Source of the DNA: a virus
DNA length: 20,012 nt
IMG/VR virus record: IMGVR_UViG_3300022187_000333
Span: 1 to 20,012 of that record
Reading direction: 5' to 3' (one strand)
The position numbers were made by a program, and so were the translations under genes. The notes under the pieces are model-generated. The model searched no databases. It saw only the letters and a list, made by a program, of their open reading frames with translations, and was not told the origin of the DNA. Shown one piece after another: positions 9,701 to 14,925 of the stretch (its first letter is position 1; each line of letters opens with the position of its first letter).

Positions 9701-10129
9701 CAAGGCCAAAAGCTAGTACCGGACTTTGGCACTTTAGAAATTGAAGGTAATACTACCATACAACAAGTTAGTGGCAGTGACACTGATTTCCAGGTGACCG
9801 GTGAAAACACGGGTATATATGAAGTAACCTACGCTGTGTTCTATAAAAACACAGGTAACCAGCGTACACCGCTAGGCACATACCTAACATTAAATGGTAC
9901 CGCAGTAAACGGTTCGCTTATGGTGAACTACTTGCGGTCCGATGTAGCAGGTGGTGGTAATTGGTCAAGCTGCACAAATACTTTCTATGTAAACGTAACA
10001 GACGCATCCCACCCTATAGCTTTATGTGTTAGGAGAGCGGACAGCTCAACCGCTCCTTCGGGAATTAGCATGGTAGAGCCTGCAGGAATGGCAGTAAAAA
10101 GCACAATATCATTCAGAAGAATATCTTAA
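6770..10129 (+). CDS. Giant repeat tail fibre II, 1119 aa
   Basis: ATG at 6770 touches the TAA at 6767-6769 of the previous fibre and is in the same frame. The first ~60 residues (S-G-Q-V-L-I-S-T-A-T-G-I-D-W then P-F-L-P-L-S-A-G) are paralogous to the hinge near residue 600 of the previous protein. Residues ~115-915 contain ten GNVGIG repeats with variable inserts. Residues ~930-955 repeat the hinge type (G-S-A-G-Q-V-L-S-S-T-G). The last ~160 residues, from roughly 957, form a globular domain with G-I-Y-E-V-T-Y-A-V-F-Y and a strand-rich end (V-K-S-T-I-S-F-R-R-I-S) that resembles the TNF/C1q-like jelly rolls at the tips of phage fibres. That fold call is by pattern only. Likely a receptor-binding distal fibre; no intramolecular S74 peptidase domain was seen at its end. 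Confidence 0.8.
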   Translation: MGLGKTYSADYLIDSNGNTGVSGQVLISTATGIDWADGTAITGGPFLPLSAGSSYPLTGDLYIDEDSLYLRNASNNYWRFQTATSDKLVIKAGTTQRGIWSSGELQLANNLVVDGNVGIGSTAPAAKLNVASTGANAYSSTITKGTNMKGIINALSNNADDMVGIYFGTGWTSEGTHWSGITGSRSQNASDWSTQLNFYTHDENVSNLNDATQKMVIKGSGNVGIGTATPVSKLHIKTSVDNSVAQGLVIERSANSDRGYINYNGGGFQFRSTVGDPIVFGETDAEHMRILPDGNVGIGTTNPGSLLQVGGLDDGSNYDITLGWNAVDSEAVGTKRSAITFKTGQTSVNTEDIYKWDIAMLAAPATVTGEEFGSDLAFLRSTRGSTATDATTMILTRTGNVGIGTTIPIAKLSVLATSTGYSSDSQIKVSDGSTSYYGGLSFDDAGSTRLSVRNSYDGTGAIVGFGFGGSSDKVQIINGTGFIVNEGNVGIGTTAPAQKLHVSGGHILLDNNKEIRQKDSGGTERTVFELDSSNDLNIGGSYAGALRFIGGGSYAEVMRIHDDGNVGIGTTSPGSKLEIHKSITYGSYGPAAPQLNLVNTHTEGTAGFLMLSARYNNTSPAQTFYQVGGMGGGKETALANNEWGGYINFFTTSDGTAGAASGMFEHMRITADGNVGIGTTSPTEKLVVNGNIETATPAGKIGFNVGDAHTNGPHYGLGKLSGANPVNLSGYYGLSFYTDGAERVRVSSAGNVGIGTTSPNTKLHVSGSIKAEGNGTDQYFFEGVRTGVGTTIRIYDNANTAYIDSYNNMAFRANQNGGSGGNFTFTGGNVGIGTTSPYGRLNVIPSSNPTTPTAANQISIGESSANSQYNLRLGYFLEGGAYKGSIQAISGNTPNTLILNGDGGNVGIGTTSPTHKLHVNGDMRLTGALRDSNNATGSAGQVLSSTGSATDWIPLPATPTIYTPKVYNLNNSTNINSQGQKLVPDFGTLEIEGNTTIQQVSGSDTDFQVTGENTGIYEVTYAVFYKNTGNQRTPLGTYLTLNGTAVNGSLMVNYLRSDVAGGGNWSSCTNTFYVNVTDASHPIALCVRRADSSTAPSGISMVEPAGMAVKSTISFRRIS
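7112..9525 (+). repeat. GNVGIGTTSP coding repeats, array 2 (10 copies)
   Basis: Units start near 7112, 7430, 7649, 7964, 8228, 8459, 8786, 9017, 9251 and 9479, about 220-330 nt apart. Most have ggcaacgt as their first eight bases and are followed by a K-L-H-V-like strand. They match the units of array 1 more closely than the intervening inserts match each other. Confidence 0.85.
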
Positions 10130-10151
10130 ATAAATAAATAAAAACAAAAAA

Positions 10152-10502
10152 ATGGCAGTAGCTTACACATGGGATTGCAAAACAGTAGATGTGCACCCAA
10201 CACAAGAAGGTAAATCAGACGTAGTATACAATGTACACTGGCGTTTAACAGGAACCTCAAACAAGAAAGATGCAGCAGGCAACTTTTATGCAGTAACAAA
10301 CATTGGTACTGAAATGATCGATACAAGCGATCTATCAAACTTTAAGCCTATAGACAAAGTAACAAATGATGAGGTCACAGCGTGGGTAGAAACAGCAATG
10401 GGAGCAGATGCGGTAACGGCTATGAAAGCTAGCATTAAATCATCTATTGATTTATTGATTACACCAACTTCTGTAACCATGCAAATCGGTGGTGGTGAGT
10501 AA
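10152..10502 (+). CDS. Small conserved phage protein, 116 aa
   Basis: ATG at 10152 follows an A-rich leader (aaataaataaataaaaacaa type) and no Shine-Dalgarno. The N-terminus M-A-V-A-Y-T-W and the later V-V-Y-N-V-H-W-R-L-T-G strand match a small protein family found near tail-fibre or structural genes of many phages (I think DUF7936, number from memory). The second half has T-N-D-E-V-T-A-W-V-E-T-A-M-G, probably helical, and a Gly/Glu end. No catalytic motif, signal or membrane segment is seen. It lies between the fibre genes and the holin, and its last codons overlap the holin start. Function unknown; a minor virion or tail role is a guess. Confidence 0.6.
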   Translation: MAVAYTWDCKTVDVHPTQEGKSDVVYNVHWRLTGTSNKKDAAGNFYAVTNIGTEMIDTSDLSNFKPIDKVTNDEVTAWVETAMGADAVTAMKASIKSSIDLLITPTSVTMQIGGGE

Positions 10503-10902
10503 GCTACTTAACTTACTTACCGGTGGCGGTACTTCGCTTATAGACAAAGCAGTCGAAGTGGCTGACAAGTTTATAGAAACTCCTGAAGAGAAGAAAGCTT
10601 TTATTGAAAAAGCATACGAACAGGAAGTAGAAGACCGCCGCGCTGCACGCGATCTAGGGAAGAATAAAGCAACACCTGACATACTTACATATGTAACGTT
10701 AGTTATTGCGTTAGGATTGGCCACAGCTATCTTCACGGACTTCCTAGATTGGAAAAACCTTACCGAAGTACAGAAAGGATTGATAACTACATTTAGTGGT
10801 TTCTTTCTGCGTACATTAGGTGATGTTTACGGTTATTGGTTCGGCTCTTCAATGGGTTCAAGCGATAAGACTAAAGACTTAACTAAGCTCATGCGCAAGT
10901 AA
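10495..10902 (+). CDS. Holin, GTA-holin 3TM-like, 135 aa
   Basis: Three GTG codons in a row (10489, 10492, 10495) could start this gene, all overlapping the end of the previous gene. I chose 10495 because it gives M-S-K-L-L-N at the N-terminus, but the sequence does not decide. Residues 1-60 are amphipathic and charged (E-T-P-E-E-K-K-A-F). Hydrophobic segments lie at about 63-84 (L-T-Y-V-T-L-V-I-A-L-G-L-A) and 95-117 (F-S-G-F-F-L-R). The C-terminus G-Y-W-F-G-S-S-x-G-S-S-D-K-T-K is the signature I know from the GTA-type 3TM holin family. Holins open the inner membrane at the end of infection. No endolysin is visible beside it in this window. Confidence 0.7.
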   Translation: MSKLLNLLTGGGTSLIDKAVEVADKFIETPEEKKAFIEKAYEQEVEDRRAARDLGKNKATPDILTYVTLVIALGLATAIFTDFLDWKNLTEVQKGLITTFSGFFLRTLGDVYGYWFGSSMGSSDKTKDLTKLMRK

Positions 10903-10946
10903 TTATAGAATAATAGGTATAAAACAAAAACTTAATAATAAACAAA

Positions 10947-11189
10947 ATGGCACTAGAAACATTAAACAAAGATTCAAAAGTTGTTGTATACAACAGCGAT
11001 GTTGAATTAGCGGACAAAGGCGTTCGTAAAAACCACCAAGGAGCGGCGGCAAGTAGCTTAAATTTCATTAAAGTACAAGCAGGCAATCCTACGGCAGCAA
11101 AAGCAGGCGAAGTGATTATGGCTACTACATCTGGCAAATTGTTTGTCGCTACAGCAGATAACACTTTTGTTACTTTTACAAAAGATTAA
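10947..11189 (+). CDS. Small hypothetical phage protein, 80 aa
   Basis: ATG at 10947 is preceded by an A-rich leader (acttaataataaacaaa). I do not recognise the family. The protein is rich in Ala, Lys, Val and Thr, with no Cys, signal peptide or membrane segment. The second half (Q-A-G-N-P-T-A-A-K-A-G-E-V, then T-S-G-K-L-F-V-A-T-A-D-N-T-F-V) reads as short beta strands, like small capsid or fibre accessory proteins. It sits in the late region between the holin and the chaperonin genes. Small structural protein is a guess. Confidence 0.55.
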   Translation: MALETLNKDSKVVVYNSDVELADKGVRKNHQGAAASSLNFIKVQAGNPTAAKAGEVIMATTSGKLFVATADNTFVTFTKD

Positions 11190-11219
11190 TAATTAATAAC
11201 AACCATAAACAAAAACCAA

Positions 11220-11504
11220 ATGACTTTTTATTACCGTACTACCACTACGTCAAGTGGTAACCAACAAGTATCCGAAGAAACCAAAGCCTTTTGGCAGCAA
11301 GCCTCGGATAAAAAGAACTGGAGAATAGTTCAATTACCCAATGGCTACTTCCAAACAGAATTGCAATGGGAAGATAAGTGGAATGACGTAACTCGTCGGG
11401 AAACAGTAGACGGAGCTGAAGCAGCAATAGATACTTCAGTAGACCACTACAAAAACAAGCTTGAATTTATACAAGGGCCTAAGGTCGTTAAAACGTTCGA
11501 GTAA
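11220..11504 (+). CDS. Small hypothetical phage protein, 94 aa
   Basis: ATG at 11220 follows a 30-nt A-rich gap (ccataaacaaaaaccaa). No family recognised. The first part (Y-Y-R-T-T-T-T-S-S-G) is strand-like. The middle is rich in Trp (F-W-Q-Q, N-W-R-I-V, Q-W-E-D-K-W) and the C-terminus is helical and charged. It is soluble, without Cys. It lies immediately upstream of groEL by 26 nt and may be co-transcribed with it. Function unknown. Confidence 0.55.
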   Translation: MTFYYRTTTTSSGNQQVSEETKAFWQQASDKKNWRIVQLPNGYFQTELQWEDKWNDVTRRETVDGAEAAIDTSVDHYKNKLEFIQGPKVVKTFE

Positions 11505-11512
11505 GTAACAAT

Positions 11513-11532
11513 CTAATTTAATTTAATCTAAT
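11513..11532 (+). repeat. Tandem pentamer in the groEL leader
   Basis: Four consecutive YTAAT pentamers (ctaat, ttaat, ttaat, ctaat) run directly into the ATG of the chaperonin gene; the last pentamer shares its final two bases with the start codon. There is no purine-rich ribosome site. It may simply be an A/T-rich unstructured leader favourable for starts in Bacteroidota, or a replication-slippage tract that tunes spacing. Confidence 0.4.
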
Positions 11533-13096
11533 GCAATACAACAACCCCAGCGAGATCGTCAAAGATCTTACGTTTGGCCATACAGCCAACGAAAAAATTA
11601 TGTCCGGCGTCGAAAAGTTAACAAGCGCAGTGAAGTCTACTTTAGGAGCTTCAGGTAAATGCGTTATATACGAAGACGCTATGGGCCGACCGGTCATTAC
11701 AAAAGACGGTGTAACCGTTGCGGAAAGCGTAGTCTTACGTGATCCGGTCGAAAATATAGGTGCAACCTTAATTAAGGAAGCGGCTGCAAACACTGTGCGT
11801 GAAGCGGGTGACGGTACTACAACAGCTACCGTCCTCGCTCATGCTATTTTGAAAGAAATTAATAAACACAAAAATGAAGGGCAAACTAGAAACGTTAAAA
11901 CAGGCATTCAAGACTGTGCTGAAGAAGTTATGGTTTATCTTAATGATGCCAGTATTCCGGTTGCAGATCAAATGCTACAGCAAGTTGCTTACATTAGCTG
12001 TAACAACGATAAAGCGCTTGGAGACAAAATTGGAGAAGCTTTCGGCAAAGTTGGAGCGGATGGCGTCGTTTTGATGGAAGAGTCCGATACAAATGAAACT
12101 TATGTTGATTTTGTTGAGGGCACGCAATTTGATTCTGGCCTTAAGTCACCACACCTTGTTACGAATAAGGATAAAGGCATTGCTGAACTTGACAACCCTT
12201 TGGTACTTATCGTAGCATCGGAAATACCAAACATTCGTCGCATTCAATCTATACTAGAGTTTGCGATTAAAAACAACCGAGCACTTTTAGTTATCGCGGG
12301 TATGGATCAACAACCGTACCAAACGCTACTAGCAAACAAAGTGAAAGGTAACATTAAGATTAACATCGTTGACGTGCCAGGCTTTGGCCCCACAAAGCAA
12401 GATACTATTGAAGACTTAGCTTTACTTACGGGCGCAACGATTATAAATGAGCAGCTTGGTGACGATTTAGATTTAATCGACCCGTCAGTACTAGGCTCAG
12501 CAGTTAAGTCTGTAACAAACAATAAAAGCACAGTCCTGCAGGTTGATGTGGACAAAGAAGTGCTAGAAGATCGCATTAAAGATGTACGTAAGAAGATTAG
12601 TGAAGAAACTAACGGTTTCTTTAAAGGTAAGCTCGAACAGCGGTTATCCATGCTATCCGGCAGTGTCGGGATCGTATATGTTGGGGCTGACTCGCAAGTC
12701 GAACTAAAAGAAAAGAAAGATAGAGTTGAAGATGCTATCTATGCTGTGCAAGCAGCTTTGAAAGAAGGTATTGTGCCCGGTGGCGGTACTGCACTTCTAC
12801 AGGCCTCTCAAGCTATCAAAAGCAAAGGCTTAGGCTACGACATTCTGTTAAGTGCTATACGCGCACCGTTTAATGTTATATTGGACAACGCTGGCATTAA
12901 ATTTTCTGGTAGCTTAACAACCAAGCACGACGGTATTGATGCTTCTACTGGTGAACGCGTTAATATGATTAAGAAGGGTATTATTGACCCAGTATTAGTT
13001 ACTAAGACGGCTTTAAAGAATGCGGTAAGTGTTGCCACCACGATTACGTCTGCAGATTGTATAATCTCTAATATGCGTATCGATGCAAGCAATTAA
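11531..13096 (+). CDS. groEL: Phage GroEL-type chaperonin (Cpn60), 521 aa
   Basis: Encodes a group I chaperonin subunit, which forms ATP-driven rings that fold proteins in the cytoplasm. ATP-site features are intact: T-L-G at 37-39, K-D-G-V at 58-61, G-D-G-T-T-T at 93-98, the hydrolysis Asp at 401 in V-E-D-A, P-G-G-G-T near 416-420 and D486 in G-I-I-D-P. The apical domain has V-P-G-F-G followed by L-T-G-A-T. The protein is about 27 residues shorter than E. coli GroEL (548) and lacks the Gly-Gly-Met tail. By eye alignment, inter-ring and inter-subunit contact residues differ (E116 for A109, loop with E434 missing, N448 for R452, K457 for E461, S202 for R197, Q389 for E386). A GroES gene overlaps its 3' end. 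It is viral by context. A role in folding capsid or giant fibres is inferred; assignment to the family is certain. Confidence 0.95.
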   Translation: MQYNNPSEIVKDLTFGHTANEKIMSGVEKLTSAVKSTLGASGKCVIYEDAMGRPVITKDGVTVAESVVLRDPVENIGATLIKEAAANTVREAGDGTTTATVLAHAILKEINKHKNEGQTRNVKTGIQDCAEEVMVYLNDASIPVADQMLQQVAYISCNNDKALGDKIGEAFGKVGADGVVLMEESDTNETYVDFVEGTQFDSGLKSPHLVTNKDKGIAELDNPLVLIVASEIPNIRRIQSILEFAIKNNRALLVIAGMDQQPYQTLLANKVKGNIKINIVDVPGFGPTKQDTIEDLALLTGATIINEQLGDDLDLIDPSVLGSAVKSVTNNKSTVLQVDVDKEVLEDRIKDVRKKISEETNGFFKGKLEQRLSMLSGSVGIVYVGADSQVELKEKKDRVEDAIYAVQAALKEGIVPGGGTALLQASQAIKSKGLGYDILLSAIRAPFNVILDNAGIKFSGSLTTKHDGIDASTGERVNMIKKGIIDPVLVTKTALKNAVSVATTITSADCIISNMRIDASN

Positions 13097-13340
13097 CCAC
13101 TATATAGTAATACGTAAGATTAAAGAGGCGCCGGTGAAAGTTGGTGGCCTCGAACTTACGGAAGACCAGAACAAAGACGTGCGCTATTTAAAAGCTGAAA
13201 TCGTTAGCGTTGGTGACAAAGTTACGATGCTAGCACCTGGTAATATTATTAGGTACGATAAGCACGCTGGCCACGGTATTGAATGGAACGAAGATTTGTT
13301 CCACGTTATTAACCTCGGGGATGTTGTCATTGTAGAATGA
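13083..13340 (+). CDS. groES: GroES-type co-chaperonin (Cpn10), 85 aa
   Basis: Starts inside the last 14 nt of groEL, so the two are translationally coupled. The GroES fold order is visible: a first strand H-Y-I-V-I-R-K, a mobile-loop region V-G-G-L-E-L-T at residues 20-26, a second strand block A-E-I-V-S-V-G-D-K-V, an N-I-I-R-Y-D-K-H-A-G-H-G strand and a closing strand D-V-V-I-V-E. In E. coli GroES the loop tripeptide I-V-L docks on GroEL; here it is L-E-L, with an acidic middle residue. The protein is about ten residues shorter than GroES (97). Its 3' end overlaps the next gene by ATGA. It probably caps the adjacent phage GroEL. Confidence 0.85.
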   Translation: MQAINHYIVIRKIKEAPVKVGGLELTEDQNKDVRYLKAEIVSVGDKVTMLAPGNIIRYDKHAGHGIEWNEDLFHVINLGDVVIVE

Positions 13341-13777
13341 AAATAGAACCGAGTGACTTGCGCGATATGAATTTGTTTAAGTATTACAGGCTCGTTAGGA
13401 AATGGGCTTGTAAGACTTACGGCATAACAGATGCGGATCTTGAACTGCTTATCTATTTAGATTGCAAAGACAGGTTTACGCGTAATGATTTTATTAACGG
13501 TACATACACCTACGCGTGGGATAAAAGACGGTGGGAACGGTTACGTCAGAACGATTGGATCGAAGTATGGCGCCATAGGAATAAAACAACGATTAAATAC
13601 AGTGTTTTTAAAGTGTCACAAAAGACGCGGAGATTGATAACACGCATGTACAATATAATGTTAGGCTACGAGGATATGCCTATAGGACCTTCAAGTAAGT
13701 TTTATAAAAACAAATCGTATACAGATAAAGTCTATAACAAGGCTATAGATGATATGATAAAAGATAAAGAACGATGA
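13337..13777 (+). CDS. Putative winged-helix protein, 146 aa
   Basis: ATG overlaps the groES stop (ATGA). The protein is strongly basic and aromatic. Residues ~12-105 resemble a MarR-like winged helix: a helix F-K-Y-Y-R-L-V-R-K-W, then I-T-D-A-D-L-E-L-L-I-Y-L, a possible recognition region Y-A-W-D-K-R-R-W-E-R-L, and a wing-like hairpin W-I-E-V-W-R-H-R-N-K-T-T-I-K-Y-S-V-F, followed by a long helix. I have seen similar proteins in marine phage genomes, next to structural genes. It could bind DNA to regulate late genes, or could be a packaging or head factor. Fold is inferred by pattern; function unproven. Confidence 0.55.
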   Translation: MKIEPSDLRDMNLFKYYRLVRKWACKTYGITDADLELLIYLDCKDRFTRNDFINGTYTYAWDKRRWERLRQNDWIEVWRHRNKTTIKYSVFKVSQKTRRLITRMYNIMLGYEDMPIGPSSKFYKNKSYTDKVYNKAIDDMIKDKER

Positions 13778-13935
13778 TGTACTCTAAACCTATTACGCAA
13801 AGAGCTAAATGTAATTACAGCTCAATGCCTGCGACACAAGAAGTAACTATTGATGCTGGTGGTAAAACACCTGGTAACTTTGAAGCTTCACCAATGAAAA
13901 TGAAAGGCGGCTGCGGCTGCGGTTGCGGAAAGTAA
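13774..13935 (+). CDS. Cys-rich microprotein, 53 aa
   Basis: ATG at 13774 overlaps the previous stop (ATGATG; the next codon at 13777 is also ATG), and the TAA at 13933-13935 overlaps the next ATG. This double overlap in one frame supports a real gene despite its size. The protein begins M-M-Y-S-K-P-I-T-Q-R-A-K-C-N-Y and ends K-M-K-G-G-C-G-C-G-C-G-K, giving one early Cys and three alternating Cys near the C-terminus. No family recognised. The Cys-Gly tail could bind metal or form disulfides; neither is shown. Confidence 0.6.
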   Translation: MMYSKPITQRAKCNYSSMPATQEVTIDAGGKTPGNFEASPMKMKGGCGCGCGK

Positions 13936-14288
13936 TGTTTAAACTTAAGAACAAAGGGATGCTGTTTGGCATCAATAAAGAAGCGTCAGAGCACGGAACA
14001 CCAGTGTTTGAAAAGCAGTTAGGTGACGGCATACAGGCTGAAGCTAATCGTGACGGAACCATATTTGTTCAAAAGGGTTTGTCACAAGACAAAATTAACG
14101 ACGCTGTTGAACACGAAAAAGTACACATTGACCAAATGGCTCAGGGTAAACTTGGTTACACTGCGGACACAGTAACGTGGAAGAAGGACACTCGTTCACC
14201 AGCCAGAGTATATACAAGGCAAACAATGCTCGAAGGTGCTCACGGATTACCGTGGGAAGCAGAAGCATATCAGAAAACTAAAAAATAA
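13935..14288 (+). CDS. HExxH zincin-like protein, 117 aa
   Basis: ATG at 13935 overlaps the previous stop by 1 nt (TAATG). A TTG start 12 nt upstream is possible but less likely. The central motif is A-V-E-H-E-K-V-H-I-D-Q with H60, E61 and H64, the HExxH zinc site of metallopeptidases. P-W-E-A-E-A-Y near residues 106-112 offers E108 or E110 as a third ligand (gluzincin pattern). There is no signal peptide. The family is familiar from short phage and Bacteroidota proteins annotated as zincins; the overall length is small for a full protease. It could process a virion protein, or be a catalytically dead structural zinc fold. Confidence 0.55.
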   Translation: MFKLKNKGMLFGINKEASEHGTPVFEKQLGDGIQAEANRDGTIFVQKGLSQDKINDAVEHEKVHIDQMAQGKLGYTADTVTWKKDTRSPARVYTRQTMLEGAHGLPWEAEAYQKTKK

Positions 14289-14349
14289 CGGGGTTTACAT
14301 CGGGCGTGTAGGAAAAGGAATCGCTACCTTATTTTATTGCCCGTCCCCA
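14289..14349 (+). other. Candidate RNA structure in intergenic gap
   Basis: The 74-nt gap holds nested complementary segments: GGGG (14290-14293) with CCCC (14345-14348), CGGGC (14301-14305) with GCCCG (14339-14343), and GUAG (14308-14311) with CUAC (14324-14327). The gap is G/C-richer than other gaps in this region, which are A/T-rich leaders. No U-tract immediately follows, so it is not a clear terminator. It could be a cis-acting element controlling the downstream gene, an RNase processing site, or chance. Confidence 0.35.
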
Positions 14350-14362
14350 TTTTCACTACATT

Positions 14363-14650
14363 ATGGCATACGTACAAGAATCTTCACCTTTTAATAAGCT
14401 GAAGAAAACAACAAAAGGTAAAGGACGCCACTTTTTAAGCGCTAAAGAAGGCGCTGGAATGACAGCAGCAGGCCGTAAGGCTTACAATAGAGAGACAGGT
14501 GGTAACCTTAAGGCTCCACAGCCTAAAGGCGGTAAGCGCCGTACATCGTATTGCGCCCGCTCAAAAGGGCAAATGCAAATGCACAACATTAACTGTTCGA
14601 AAACACCGGACAAACGCATCTGCGCAGCACGCCGTAGATGGAACTGCTAA
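14363..14650 (+). CDS. Small basic Cys-containing phage protein (DUF6321-like), 95 aa
   Basis: ATG at 14363. The core L-S-A-K-E-G-A-G-M-T-A-A-G-R-K-A-Y-N-R at residues 25-43, followed by G-G-N-L-K-A-P-Q-P, then a basic Cys tail (C64, H74, C78, C87, C95) ending R-R-R-W-N-C, matches a small family widespread in phages (I think DUF6321, number from memory). The high Lys/Arg content suggests nucleic-acid binding. The Cys/His set could bind zinc. No experimental role is known to me. It lies among the head-type genes. Confidence 0.65.
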   Translation: MAYVQESSPFNKLKKTTKGKGRHFLSAKEGAGMTAAGRKAYNRETGGNLKAPQPKGGKRRTSYCARSKGQMQMHNINCSKTPDKRICAARRRWNC

Positions 14651-14669
14651 TAAGAAATAAATATATATA

Positions 14670-14924
14670 ATGGGACAATACAATCAACAACCAGATTTTG
14701 CTACTATAGCAACTACTGTAACTAAAAGTGATACAACGTTTTTAGATGGCGTAGCACTTTACGTAGGTACAGGCGGCGATGTGCACGTAATCATGAAAAA
14801 CGTGGAAAATACAGGCAGCAAAGTAATTATTTTTAAGAACGTACCTGCGGGATCGTTTTTACCAGCTATTGTAGACTACGTTAGAGCAGCAACAACAGCA
14901 GCGGATATCGTAGCGGTTAAGTAG
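14670..14924 (+). CDS. Virion spike-base/decoration-like protein, 84 aa
   Basis: ATG at 14670 with an A/T leader (aataaatatatata). The patterns A-L-Y-V-G-T-G-G-D-V-H-V, F-K-N-V-P-A-G-S-F-L-P and Y-V-R-A-A-T-T-A-A-D-I-V-A-V match small phage or GTA head-spike-base proteins of the RCAP_rcc01079 type. Typical length is about 80-100 residues, so it is complete. It is beta-rich, with no Cys. Its stop is one base before the start of the Ig-like gene. It probably attaches to the capsid, with fibres or spikes on it. Family call is moderate. Confidence 0.6.
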   Translation: MGQYNQQPDFATIATTVTKSDTTFLDGVALYVGTGGDVHVIMKNVENTGSKVIIFKNVPAGSFLPAIVDYVRAATTAADIVAVK

Positions 14925-14925
14925 C

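Noticed and set aside
2069-10129. Diversity-generating retroelement target in the fibre genes
   Set aside because: No reverse transcriptase or template repeat is visible in the window, and variation between inserts is not confined to adenine positions.
9412-10129. S74 intramolecular chaperone domain at the end of giant fibre II
   Set aside because: The C-terminus has no recognisable S74 catalytic Ser/Lys pattern and instead ends as a jelly-roll-like domain.
12307-12651. Minus-strand 114-residue frame opposite groEL
   Set aside because: Ser/Leu-rich antisense shadow of a certain gene, with no independent leader.
13923-13934. TTG start for the zincin-like gene
   Set aside because: The ATG at 13935 forms a standard TAATG overlap and gives a cleaner N-terminus.
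14289-14362. tRNA gene in the structured gap
   Set aside because: No cloverleaf with anticodon and T arms can be drawn; no T-loop consensus.
14289-14362. Rho-independent terminator
   Set aside because: The stems are interrupted by large loops, and no run of T directly follows the last stem.
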